From: Rhizopus arrhizus
Taxonomy: Eukaryota; Mucoromycota; Mucoromycetes; Mucorales; Rhizopodaceae
Assembly: GCA_024220505.1 (NCBI GenBank)
Contig: JAKZZE010000010.1
Span: 1,178,001-1,242,000 of the forward strand
Length of the DNA stretch: 64,000 nt
Direction: 5' to 3'
Shown one piece after another: positions 12,430-21,914 of this stretch; the stretch's first letter is position 1; each line of letters opens with the position of its first letter. Under the pieces are notes generated by a model. That model worked only from the letters and a program-made list of their open reading frames with translations, was not told the origin of the DNA and searched no databases. A program made the translations under genes and the position numbers.

Positions 12430-13180
12430 GATTAAAGAGTATTTTTATTTTAAATTTAAGATAACCCAATTGAGCACATAATCACTTCTGGGATTGAATT
12501 GCCCGGATCAGATCAAAGAGAGGATAAAAGAGTGCTAAAAACCTTTTTGACTATCAAAAAGGAAAAAGAAAAGGAAAGGGAAGAGGTAGAAAAGAGCTCT
12601 AGATCTTGTCTAGGAGAGGGTTGTGACAGTTGTAAGGGAGAGCGAGATCAAAAGACTCCAAGAAATTGAGGTCTATAAGCCCAGATTGGAGAAAGTAGTT
12701 AGTGACAGCGTTGTAAAGAGGAGCCTTGAGACGGCGGAGAGCAGAACCAAGTCGTTGGAGGAATACATGACGAGCAAGTTTAGTTTTTCTTTCAATGGAT
12801 TCATTGAGAAGTATAGGATCACGAATGATGGAGGGGCTCAGAGGGTCAAAGTCGTCACGAATAGTGATTTTGTATTTGTACAGCTGAAAACGGAGCTCAG
12901 GTTCGAAACCGGTATGGATAAGGAAGCTGACTACATTTCGATCTGAATATTGAATATCCAGAATGCGGCGTGTGTTAATGTGCAACTCACGAAGGTTAGC
13001 ACGGAGTTGATGGATGGGGAGGCGACGATGAATGGAAACGTGAATAAACGTGAAGCTGGAAGGAGCAGTAGGAGAGGAAAATTGCCGAGCAATGGCAGCT
13101 AAATTGTGTTTGGGTTTGGGATTCGGAAGCTTAGATACCTTGGTTGTGGGAGGAGCAGCATCATTGCTGGGGGAGCGTGG
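12430..13180 (-). mobile_element. LINE-B: 5'-truncated copy with ORF1-like frame and LINE 3' tail
   Basis: Non-LTR retrotransposon copy reading on the minus strand. Its 3' part matches the 3' end of the RT-bearing copy at 16.2-18.04 kb block by block: a C/T-rich tract, a short hairpin (12542-12562), a gggcaattcaat block, tatgtgctca, ttgggt, and a final tttaatc. Upstream of that tail it carries an open frame (see the 12599-13210 entry) and no reverse transcriptase. It is bracketed by a 13-bp duplication and joined at its 5' side to the left inverted end of a Tc1-like transposon. Either internal deletion or a non-autonomous design would explain the layout. Confidence 0.8.
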
Positions 13181-13210
13181 AAATAAAGCATACTGTATTT
13201 CCACCGTCAA
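12599..13210 (-). CDS. LINE ORF1-like protein, C-terminal part
   Basis: Open frame of 203 codons on the minus strand. The first ten or so residues come from the adjoining transposon end, so the retroelement part starts near 13180. The protein is rich in basic and Pro/Ser residues at first (NPKPKHNLAAIARQFSS), then shows a folded-looking segment with FIHVSIHRRLPIHQLR, LHINTRRILDIQYSDRNVV and LGSALRRLKAPLYNAV. I associate this with the protein encoded before the reverse transcriptase in Mucoralean LINEs. I see no RT, endonuclease or zinc-knuckle motif. It is followed directly by the LINE 3' untranslated tail. Whether it is expressed is unknown. Confidence 0.5.
   Translation of the reverse strand: MTVEIQYALFPRSPSNDAAPPTTKVSKLPNPKPKHNLAAIARQFSSPTAPSSFTFIHVSIHRRLPIHQLRANLRELHINTRRILDIQYSDRNVVSFLIHTGFEPELRFQLYKYKITIRDDFDPLSPSIIRDPILLNESIERKTKLARHVFLQRLGSALRRLKAPLYNAVTNYFLQSGLIDLNFLESFDLALPYNCHNPLLDKI
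13181..13193. repeat. LINE-B target-site duplication, proximal copy
   Basis: Second copy of aaataaagcatac, directly abutting the left inverted end of the Tc1-like element. Its last three bases (tac) belong to the transposon target/TIR sequence, so the LINE nick fell inside the TIR boundary. Confidence 0.8.
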
Positions 13211-13238
13211 TTGGACAAATGTTTGAAAATGTTGTCAG

Positions 13239-13247
<9 letters not shown>
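13191..13247 (+). repeat. Left terminal inverted repeat
   Basis: Starts tactgtatttccaccgtc and continues through aattggacaaatg; it pairs with 16172-16230. A poly-A tract of more than 30 bases follows it. Confidence 0.8.
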
Positions 13248-13280
<33 letters not shown>

Positions 13281-13296
13281 GGAATTCCAAATAAGA

Positions 13297-13340
13297 AAGG
13301 ATTAACAGCCATCGTCAAAAAAAAAATGAAGAAATCCTTG
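13297..13340. repeat. Inner inverted repeat, left arm
   Basis: aaggattaacagccatcgtc, an A-run, then gaagaaatccttg. The reverse complement is at 15710-15759, so the two arms enclose about 2.4 kb inside the Tc1-like element. Confidence 0.6.
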
Positions 13341-13589
13341 TTTTTTTTTTTTTTTTTTGTATGAGGATATTATTCGGATGCCACATTTTTAGCTGGTTAT
13401 TATAAGAAACGTTTTTTAATAACAGGGCTTAAACCCACGAACAAACAAACAGAAAACGACCATGGAGATTGGAACTAGTGCCACCAGACCAGAGACTAAT
13501 CTAGCAGAAAGAACTTGACCACTTTGCTAGAGGACTTTGCCCCTCCTTCTTATTTTAATAGTATTTCTTCTCTTCATCTTCTGTTGAAT

Positions 13590-13877
13590 TTATGAATTGT
13601 GTATTGCGTACATCTCGTTGCCATTGTCTGTCAAGAAGACAAGACTAATCGTACCACTCCATATAATCATATTAAAAAACACGAAAGTATGTTCATATAA
13701 GAGTATAACCGCTTTAAACAATATTTTTTTTATTAACATTTTTGTAATCTTACCACCACAGCCTCCCATAGTCAAAAATGAAACGCGTGGTTCTAACTTG
13801 TAAGAATTCTTTCCCCATTTTGCTGACTCATACAACACAAATAAATTAGTGCTTTGTTGAACATAGAAACTAATCAT
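13590..13877 (-). other. Unassigned protein-like open frame
   Basis: A 95-codon minus-strand frame whose first part (FYVQQSTNLFVLYESAKWGK, later PRVSFLTMGG) looks like real protein, while the rest may be intron or decay. It lies back to back with the plus-strand gene-like segment that follows. No family could be named. Confidence 0.2.
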
Positions 13878-13929
13878 TAGTGCTTGATCATAATCTTATA
13901 GGTGCGAGAAGACAATTAAAAGCTTACAA

Positions 13930-14617
13930 ACGGTTTTATTCTTAACCATTGATATTCAACGAGCAACCTCTAGTTTTGCTGATGGTCTTGGCTATTCAAC
14001 ATTAGTCGGTCATATGGATGATGAACGTGTTGTTTTTGAAGCTTCGTCGGGCGGAGCAAACGAAGATCAAAACCACACACAAGATGATGCACTAAAATTG
14101 ATTAGAATCTTGACCTCAATCCTTGTATTAAAGGCATATGATTTGAAGAATGCTCGATTCGAAACATTTATTAAATACATGGCTATCAGTATTCAAGTAA
14201 TTAAGCGAAAGATTACTTTGTCGGTTTTATCAATGGATAAAGATAAAAAGTTCGTTTTTGAAGAGAGACGCAGTGCTACGATTCCAATTTCTTATCAGGG
14301 AACGTTATGACTGGCTTCAAGTCTTTGACTTGCTTGCAGATTTTGAGGTATGCATATGAACCGGTTGTAATAATGATATATGTGATGGTGATGTTTATAT
14401 ATGGACACAATGGCTAATGATAAATTATTTTACAGCAACTTTTGAAAGAACAGGATGAAATTGAAGGGCTTCTAAGAGAGGAAAACGCTGGAAGGGCGAT
14501 GGTAGGAGAAGAAACAGTAAGAAGCATATTTGAAGCAAAACAATATGGCATCAATAGATCACAAGTTTCTACCAATGACAGCAGTAACACCCACATTTCC
14601 CCTGATGATGAACAATA
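13930..14617 (+). pseudogene. Protein of a dispersed unknown family (EASSG type), probably broken
   Basis: Coding-like segment inside the Tc1-like element. It reads FADGLGYSTLVGHMDDERVV, FEASSGGANEDQNH, DALKLIRILTSILVLKA, then FEERRSATIPISYQ and, after a small frame break near 14300, YDWLQVFDLLADFEQ. After a probable intron (donor after 14346, acceptor near 14433) it resumes QLLKEQDEIEGLLREENAG and ends at a TAA near 14615-14617. I recall this block order from a multi-copy Mucoralean family of unknown function. The G-(E/H)-x-(K/D) ... V(F/V)EAS region resembles a degenerate PD-(D/E)XK strand. No start codon could be fixed. Confidence 0.4.
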
Positions 14618-14800
14618 ATGATATTAATATTTGTATATTGAAGAGCTTTTTTTTATCTTATGTGATATCCGAGGCGTAGCGAATAGATGTCGCGTTTACT
14701 TGTCGCTTTTTTGTATATATTGTATTATAAAATTTGTAAAAATGCGACTTTAATTTCTGGAAATAGTGTACTTAAAATAAAAAAAAAGAAATAAAAAAAC

Positions 14801-14823
14801 AAAAACAAATAATCAGACTCGCT
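14801..14823. repeat. 23-bp direct repeat, left copy (target-site duplication)
   Basis: Identical to 15213-15235 and ends aataatcagactcgct. The two copies bracket a 5'-truncated LINE fragment with an A-rich 3' end. Confidence 0.75.
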
Positions 14824-15212
14824 CATTCAACTCCCTTCTTCCTCTGGCATTGAAGTCGCTCCTTCACTCTCGGTGACCTACTTGGATATCATAGCTTCTG
14901 TGCTGCTCTCTTTATGGCAACTCCACTGGAAATTTATTTTTGATGAACATCAATTCTGGCCTCAAGAAGTAGTAGCAAAAGCCACTAGACAAATCCTCAA
15001 GATTCACAAAGAAAACAGTAGTCGATCACTAAACAGCTAATCCATACGTTTCTGCTCAGTTCTCTACCTCAGATTTTGTTGCCAGTATCAAATTTCGCAG
15101 GGATTACAAAACAAAATAACAAAAATGAACAAACCCCCTCGATTATAATTTATTTAATGCTTACAATGGTGTACGCCTTGCGGCACCGGAATAAAATCCT
15201 CCTTTTACAAAA
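14824..15212 (+). mobile_element. LINE-E: short 5'-truncated LINE fragment
   Basis: Retroposed fragment between exact 23-bp repeats, ending in an A-run. Its first 190 bases read in one frame as the end of a LINE reverse-transcriptase protein (YLDIIASVLLSLWQLHWKF, then IFDEHQFWPQEVV), a pattern I recall from LINE ORF2 C-termini. About 190 bases of untranslated tail follow, without the hairpin seen in the other LINE ends here, so it is a different family. Confidence 0.55.
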
Positions 15213-15235
15213 AAAAACAAATAATCAGACTCGCT
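15213..15235. repeat. 23-bp direct repeat, right copy
   Basis: Second copy of the target-site duplication of the LINE-E fragment. Confidence 0.75.
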
Positions 15236-15634
15236 GACAGTCAAATTAGATCTAACCTTTATTAAATATAAAAAAACCAAAGGGATTATATAGTATTTTG
15301 ACAAGTGTGTTTCATTCTATAAGTATAATAAGAATAGAACTGTGCTATAAATAATAATAGATCTTATCAACAGATGATAAAAATAATTATTACATAATTA
15401 CTCTATATATAATGATGAATCGATTCACTAAGAACTTTCCTGATACATGTCTCGCACTTGAGACATCAGGACATAATTTGAGGATCACATAATAATAGCA
15501 GGCACTATAGGGCCTGTATACAACATTTTATGCTATCACCATGCCTACTAGGTTGTTATTATATCTTGTTTATACCAAACATTCACTCATGAATCATACA
15601 TATATTAAAGTAACCCAATCCTAGTGTTTTAACA
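15235..15634 (-). repeat. Possible solo LTR
   Basis: On the minus strand this 400-bp stretch starts TGTTAAAACA and ends GACTGTCA, so it has TG...CA ends. It contains a TATATATAG box and an AATAAA signal near its 3' end, the usual order in an LTR. No convincing short target duplication flanks it, and no retrotransposon internal domain is nearby. Confidence 0.25.
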
Positions 15635-15709
15635 CTCCTTAATAAAATTCTTTTATATGTGGATATATATTATTCAGAGTGTTTCAGTTTATCAAACAGA
15701 ACAACTTGG

Positions 15710-15759
15710 AAGGATTTCTTTGCTTTTTTTTTTTTTTTGACGATGGCTGTTAATCCTTC
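15710..15759. repeat. Inner inverted repeat, right arm
   Basis: Reverse complement of 13297-13340, interrupted by runs of T. Confidence 0.6.
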
Positions 15760-15829
15760 CGAATAGGGAAGGATTCCTTCGCTTTTTTTTTTCTTGCTTT
15801 TCAAGCAATTCTTCAAATTAACCATAAAA

Positions 15830-16065
15830 AATCTGCTTAGGAATAGCATTTGTGCCTTTCTCCCTATTCGCCCGAACTTAACCCTATCGAAAATTTTCGG
15901 GCAATTCTTAAAGGAAAAGTAAAACGCAATATGCTCAAAGGTGTTGAAACACTTACTACAAGAATTATCGAAGCTAGTAAGGTCGTACCTGTTAAATGCC
16001 TTCAAAATATCATTCAGTATTCTGTTAATCAGTTTCACAACTGCCGGAATAAGGTTGCTATATAA
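15830..16065 (+). pseudogene. IS630/Tc1-type transposase, C-terminal fragment
   Basis: End of a DDE transposase. It reads SPYSPELNPIENFRAILKG, the conserved block just before and around the third catalytic acidic residue (the E of NPIE), then KVKRNMLKG, ETLTTRIIEA and a final YSVNQFHNCRN. Its position and direction relative to the right inverted end fit a Tc1-type element. Everything N-terminal of this block is missing, so it cannot be active. Confidence 0.75.
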
Positions 16066-16171
16066 ATATTCTTTAACATCATTATAAAGTGAAATAAACT
16101 TCAAAAAAAATGGCCAATCGATTTCTAAAAAAGTGACCAATTGGTTATTTATTTTTTTTATTTTATTTTTT

Positions 16172-16230
16172 TTTTACAAATCTGACCAACATTTTCAAAC
16201 ATTTGTCCAATTGACGGTGGAAATACAGTA
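16172..16230 (-). repeat. Right terminal inverted repeat
   Basis: Reverse complement of 13191-13247 with one extra base; it ends gacggtggaaatacagta. The LINE-A insertion starts three bases before this end (target duplication from 16228). Confidence 0.8.
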
Positions 16231-16241
16231 TTTATTTAGTT
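16228..16241. repeat. LINE-A target-site duplication, 5' copy
   Basis: gtatttatttagtt, repeated exactly at 18038-18051 around the plus-strand LINE. Confidence 0.85.
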
Positions 16242-18037
16242 CCTGGACCAGACTCTCTGCCTCCTAGAAATATGTTCAATTTTACGCCGCAAGCACAGAA
16301 CACCACCTACCTTGGCTTTTCTGGACATCAAATCGGCATATGACACAGTTGATTGTGACTTTATATGGCAAACACTCCAACCCTCACACTCGCCACCATT
16401 ACTTGCTCTTATTCGTCATCTTTTTGACGACGTTTATATCGAAGTCCTTGTGTCAAATGCTACTTCATCTCGTTTCACACCTACCACTGGCGTTTTTCAA
16501 AGTTCCATACTGTCACCTTTTCTGTATTCCATATATATAAATCAACTACCATCTTTACTTCGTCACCAACCACTTGATGAGACTCCTTCATAAGATATCT
16601 GCCGTTTCACAGAATCTCTTAACTATCTGTTATATGCGGACGATGTTGTCCTCATAGCCAATCCCACGGAACTTGAAGTCTCACTACAGAAATGTGAAGA
16701 ACATAGCCAACGCTTAGGCTACCGCTAGAATCCACTCAAATGTGCCATCCTTGCCCCACCCACCGATTCTCGCAGATATTCCTTGTATGATACTCTGCTG
16801 CCTCGTCAGACTTCCTTTTCTTACCTGGGTATCCCCATTAGCCCTGGTGGATTTTTGAACACAAATGACTTGGTCCAAAACAACATCAATAAGGCGCTCC
16901 AAACAATGAATCAAATGTCAGCTCTTGGCGTCAACTCTAAAGGCTTTGATCGTCTTCTCTCTGTTCGCTTTTATACACAAATAGTACGTTCACAACTCGA
17001 ATATGGTCTTGCTATTAGTCCGGTTTCAGCTACTCAATTAAAAAAATTAAAAGCATGTCAAATACAATGTATACGAAAAATCTTTGGTGGTAGTACTCGG
17101 TCCTCAACGAAAGTTATGCTACACCTGGTCAATCAATCCACCATGAAGGAACGTGTTCATAGATTATAAGCTAAATTCTTACTTCGGTCAATATGTTCAC
17201 CTGACGATACTCTGGTTGCTAAATTTCTACCGCACATACACTCTTCATCCAGCCATTCCCAATGGTATAAACTATCGAAAACACCTGTTTGGCAACAGCA
17301 CACCGCTATGTTGGACGATGATACCTATGACTTTCATGCTTCTGCAGGAATCTGTAAGCAATACTTGGAAGATAATCTTGATGATCGAAGAAACAGTGTC
17401 AACTCTGTTCTCCTGTCCTCTTGTCGCCCTACGCTAGGAGCCGACCTTATCCTCTGGTTGCCCATGTCGAACACAGAGCGTAGCCGAATAGTCCGCTGGA
17501 GTCTAGGTTGGCTACCCGGCGGTGTCCCCAAACCGTACATTTACCATCCAAATGACATGTTTACTAAATCTCATGCTATATGGTGTCTACATATGCATCG
17601 ACGACTACAAATGCCTTTGACGGTACCTGATCCTTTATCATTTCTCATAAACAAGCTGCCTAACAAACAAAAACTCAAGCCGTCGTCCTCCTCAGCCCCC
17701 AAGGTTTCAACATTTTCTGCCTGGACAGTTCGGTGGCCAGCCATGTGCCTTATCCTTTTTGAACTTGACTACCTACATCATGGTGAACTTCCTTCTGAAA
17801 CTCCCCCCTTGGTACCAAACTGATAACTTGGTTATGCAACTCTTAATCTAGTATTTTGTGACATAGCTTCCCCCTTCATCTTCCTTTCTTTCTCTTTTTT
17901 ACCCTTTTAACCATCAAAAGGTTTTTTCGTACAATTTTCAACTTTCTAGACCTGACCCGGGCAATTCAATACGCAAGTATTATGTGCTCATTTGGGTCGT
18001 TTTATAAATTTACTTATAAATAAAAATTCATTTAATC
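16242..18037 (+). mobile_element. LINE-A: 5'-truncated non-LTR retrotransposon with RT domain
   Basis: About 1.8 kb copy bracketed by a 14-bp target duplication. It carries the 3' half of a reverse transcriptase frame (see the 16309-17823 entry) and a 3' untranslated tail. The tail holds a C/T-rich tract, a hairpin at 17902-17922 followed by TTTTTT, gggcaattcaat, tatgtgctca, ttgggt and a terminal tttaatc. The same tail is on LINE-B at 12.4-13.2 kb, so they are one family. The 5' truncation falls just before the palm motif FLDIKSAYDTVD. Confidence 0.9.
16309..17823 (+). pseudogene. LINE reverse transcriptase, 3' part, three in-frame stops
   Basis: One continuous reading frame interrupted only by TAA at 16591, TAG at 16726 and TAA at 17167. 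RT motifs: FLDIKSAYDTVD (first catalytic Asp), GVFQSSILSPFLYSIYIN (the usual QGSxLSP-like block, altered to QSS), LLYADDVVLIA (catalytic YADD) and SFSYLGIPIS. A long C-terminal region follows with RRWSL-like ERSRIVRWSLGWLPG near 17470-17515. No frameshift is needed, so the copy looks fairly young and then mutated. It is non-functional because of truncation and stops. Confidence 0.85.
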
Positions 18038-18051
18038 GTATTTATTTAGTT
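18038..18051. repeat. LINE-A target-site duplication, 3' copy
   Basis: Exact repeat of 16228-16241 directly after the LINE terminal tttaatc. Confidence 0.85.
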
Positions 18052-19144
18052 GGACCTATCGGGTATCCACAGGCTCTTGTTATTGTTTTGACTCATATTA
18101 TCCTGCTAGATTAACATGGTCAAATTACTTTCTTAGCTTAATGCACCAAAACTAAGTAACTTATACTTCATAATACTAAGACCTATATGTCAGCTTTTTG
18201 TAGAGGCTTCAAAATCTTTGTAAATATTCTGTAATAATTTTTATAAAGAGTCGATGTTCAAGTTCAAACATTCTGCAATATAGATTCTATTTGCTTGAAA
18301 AGGATATACGGTTAAAGCTATGTTCCGTTGTTTTATCCAATGAGATTATTTATTAAAGATTTTGAGCCAATTATATCATTGGAAAATAAAAATCTAGGAA
18401 TGCGATGTTCCGTCATGCAGTGGTGCAATTAAAAAAGTGAAACGAAATCATGGAATTCAACTGTCTATATTTAGTGCATCCTTCAGTATTGATCAAAGCA
18501 ATCATAAATAAATAAAAGCAATATCACTTTTCTTATGTCACACTTAAAATTCATTTGCCTGGACAATGAAGCAAAGGACAACTGGACAGAATACCAGAAT
18601 AAGATATGTGTAACATTTCGTTGTTACAAAAATGATGCACTGGAATTGGTATACAAGAAATACAGCAATCCATACATATTCAATTACTGCACACAAGGGT
18701 TAAATAAACAAAAATTTATTTATTATAGTATTTCTAGATTGAGACTTGAAAAGTTTCTTGTTCGATTTTGCTGTAAATATTAAAGCAAACATCTAGTTTC
18801 GTTCGTCGGAATTTAAACAATTGACTATAATCTTGACATGGCACAAACACAAATTATTGACGCATTGCCTTTCAAATGATATATCATGCAAAGTTCAGTA
18901 ACATAATTTTAGAGTATCCTAAGCAAGGTAAAAAAAAAAGAAGCAGTGTATTCAATTTATTAACCTTATGCTTCTATAAAATGGTGATAATCGTTCGTAT
19001 TGTTTAACATACAAGTTAAAAACGATCGGTGTTACACAGTACTTTTTTGTCATTGGCTCATATTTAGACTTGGATTTTTTTGATATAAATACAGGTGAAG
19101 AGGGATTGTTTTTTATACATATTTTCTCCTTAATTCAAAAAAAA
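18052..19144. other. Intergenic
   Basis: No recognised gene. An 82-codon open frame at about 18535-18783 has no family signature and is probably chance. The last 100 bases are the P450 leader. Confidence 0.4.
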
Positions 19145-21266
19145 ATGATGGAAATAGCTGAATTTGCGCTCGAATCATACCGCAGTACGTTGGAAAAGAT
19201 ACTACCTGCGCTTCAGAAGAAATCCAAAAAATCCTATATTGGTGCTGCTATCACATTGATTGTCCTTCATCGTATTTATTCTTACTTCAAAGTGCCTAAG
19301 AGGTTTCGACATCTACCCAAGTTGTCTTATTTCCCCTCTGCAAAGTCTATCTTCAATAATGAGCCAATTTACGATCGATACAAGCGTTTGGTTTTTCCTG
19401 TGATCAAAGAAAATAATGGGATTTATGTTGTAAGATTAGACAATGATCTAAACAAAACAATCAACTCACGGCTTTGTTTTTATAGAGCAAAATCTCATTT
19501 GATTGGACTGTTTACATTGCTAACCCAGTAGCTGCTAAACTTGTCTTGCTTAAGGCGGGTATGTTATAAACCTCGAGCTTCTATACACAATAATCTAACC
19601 TCTCTTTCACTCATAAAGATCTATATCCAAAATCCCATGATTTTTTGAAGATGTTGGGCTCCAACAGTCCGGTAGTACAATTTTTGGGTTATGATTCTGT
19701 TGGCATAACGAATGGGCATGTTTGGAAGAATCAACGAAAGGTAAGGAAGAAAACGAATATTTAAGCTTCAGAAACTGTAACAGTTTAAATCTTACTTTTG
19801 TAGCTTATGAACCCTGCTTTTCATCGCTCAATGCCTATAAACACAATGTCTACTGTCATACCTGACCTGTTTTCTGTTATTGAAAAAGAAAATGGTGCTA
19901 TAGCTGTTCCCTCAGTAATGAGAAATTTTACTTTGGATGTCCTCGGTCTTACTGTTTTTGGTCAGTATTATACCAATATTCGCGAAAATTTAGTAATTCT
20001 AACGCACAAAGATTAGGCTTTGACTTTAAAGCATTAAAAGGTGATCCTGATGAATGGACAAAGACGTTTACGTTGGCTAATGAAGGCTTATTTGATCCTA
20101 TTTTGAATATTTTTGGTCCATTCAGCTTTGTATTAACAGCTATCTTTCCTAAAAGAAGAAAGCAAATGAAGGCTGTTGCTAAATTGAATGGCAAATTGGA
20201 ACAATTGATATATCAAAAACGTATGGAAATAGAAAATGGTGCTTATTCAAACACACCGGAAAATGAAAAAGACTTGGTTGCTTTGATGTTGGAAGCTGAA
20301 AAAAGAGGAGAAGGATTAACTAATGATTTGGAGCTTCGAGTAAGTATACTTAGCTTTTCTAAAATTAAACACGAAATTCCTAATTTTGTTTTATTAGCAT
20401 AACATTGCTGGCTTCTTTTTGGCTGGTGAGTAAAACAAATCATGCGTTTGTTACAGTTTAACTTATTATTTATTTTATTTTCTTAGGACATGACACCACT
20501 GCTAATGCCCTCTCTTTCTGTTTCTATAATCTTGCTAAAAATAAGGTATACACACTTTCAAACATGTGCTCTAGCTTTCTATTAACAAAATTGACTTTGA
20601 ATATAGCATGTACAAAATAAATTAAGACAAGAAATCATTAGCGTTCTGGGAGATGATCCTAAAGACGTTGTACCCACTCTTGATCAACTGAAGGAAATGC
20701 CATACTTAAACCTTGTTTTAAAAGAAGTAAATAACGGGATTATCATATGATATACTATGATATTTAGAAGAATCTTATTTTTATTAGAACCTTCGTCTTA
20801 ATGGTCCTGCTGATAATATACTTCCAAGAGTTGCAGCAAAAGACATGGTTGTAGACGGTACATTCATTCCAAAAGGAGCGACAGTCAACATTGACATATA
20901 TGGTATCCATCACAACCCAAAATTCTGGAATAACCCTGATGATTTCATTCCTGAAAGACTCGATGAAAATGGAGAACAAGACTCACATGATGGCCTAACC
21001 TGGTTGCCGTTTGGTAATGGTGCACGTCAATGTTTAGGTATGAATTTTAGTTTGACTGAGCAAAGGCTTTTATTGGTTATGATGAGTAAGTTTACATTGA
21101 TTGCTTTAATGCTATTTTCTCTTATATAACTAATTATGTGTATTAAATAGTAAGAAAGTATGAAATCGATGTTCCCAAAGATTCTATTCATTATGAACGG
21201 GTTATCTTTGGATCCGAGACAACCCCTCCTAATTCTCTTGAATTAATATTCAAAAAGCGTTATTAA
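19145..21266 (+). CDS. Cytochrome P450 monooxygenase (CYP509-like)
   Basis: Haem-thiolate monooxygenase, probably anchored in the ER by a hydrophobic N-terminal segment (AAITLIVLHRIYSY near residue 38). Ten exons: 19145-19429, 19486-19558, 19619-19740, 19804-19960, 20017-20339, 20398-20425, 20487-20545, 20607-20726, 20788-21085, 21151-21266; 526 aa. The I-helix AGHDTT spans residues 329-334. The ExxR pair is at 389-392 (ENLR), PERLDENGEQ is the PERF-type region, and the haem loop PFGNGARQCLG has its cysteine ligand at about 471. Exon 6 is only 28 nt and splits the I-helix glycine codon. The resemblance to the fungal CYP509 family is from memory. Substrate unknown; no biosynthetic partners lie nearby. 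Confidence 0.93.
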
Positions 21267-21914
21267 TATTCTTGCCAACTTACAGATATAGCATTTAAAT
21301 AAATTATATTCTTTTCTTTGTTAATTTGAGTGTATTCTAATATATCTAGGCTGTTACTATAAATTCTTTATAGAATCTGTGCTTAAACTGACATTTTATT
21401 GATTTTCATTCTTATTTTTTTTTTTTCAACGTCTTTCTTTTTTAATTTGAGCGTTCAATTTAAATATTATTGCAGTTTGATTGTCCTTTGATCCCTTTCA
21501 GTAACACTGCTTTCTTGGAATTCATTTGCGCTCTTACACTACTTAGTTAAAACAGCTATTTTATACTATGAATCATGACTGATTTATTTTGAATACTATA
21601 CTATTGCCCAAAGCATAGTTGTATTATTTCTAATAATAAATGGCAAGTTGTTAGAAAGTTGCTTTGGATAGACGATATGCTACATATATCATTTTAATTA
21701 TGAGATTGAAAGCTGAGTCATAAATATTAAAAAAAAAAAAAAAAAGGAAAAAATAACAAAGAAAAAGAGTATCATACAAGTTTGAAATGTCAGGGAACAA
21801 TAGCGTAGTGTTACATGTGATATTTACTTGAATAAAAAAGCATAAAATAATGTTTGCTGTACTATATTAATGATTATAAATTATTGATTAGAATACAGAA
21901 AAAAGGAAGGCTAT
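21267..21914. other. Intergenic
   Basis: Nothing recognised; it contains T-rich and A-rich tracts only. Confidence 0.5.

Larger units (their letters stand above)
13191..16230 (+). mobile_element. Tc1/mariner (IS630)-like element with 57-bp inverted ends, internally rearranged
   Basis: Inverted repeats at 13191-13247 and 16172-16230 match over about 56 positions with one single-base indel. Each begins TA-CTGTATTTCCACCG, giving the TA target duplication expected for Tc1/mariner. A transposase C-terminus lies near the right end, reading rightward, about 100 bp from the TIR. A second, inner inverted repeat (13297-13340 versus 15710-15759) encloses an unrelated gene-like segment and a LINE fragment, so the element carries extra DNA or is a composite. 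The N-terminal part of its transposase was not found. A long poly-A run follows the left end. Confidence 0.7.

Noticed and set aside
12623..12946. Plus-strand open frame of 107 codons opposite the LINE ORF1-like frame
   Set aside because: Antisense of the LINE frame, with no independent signature.
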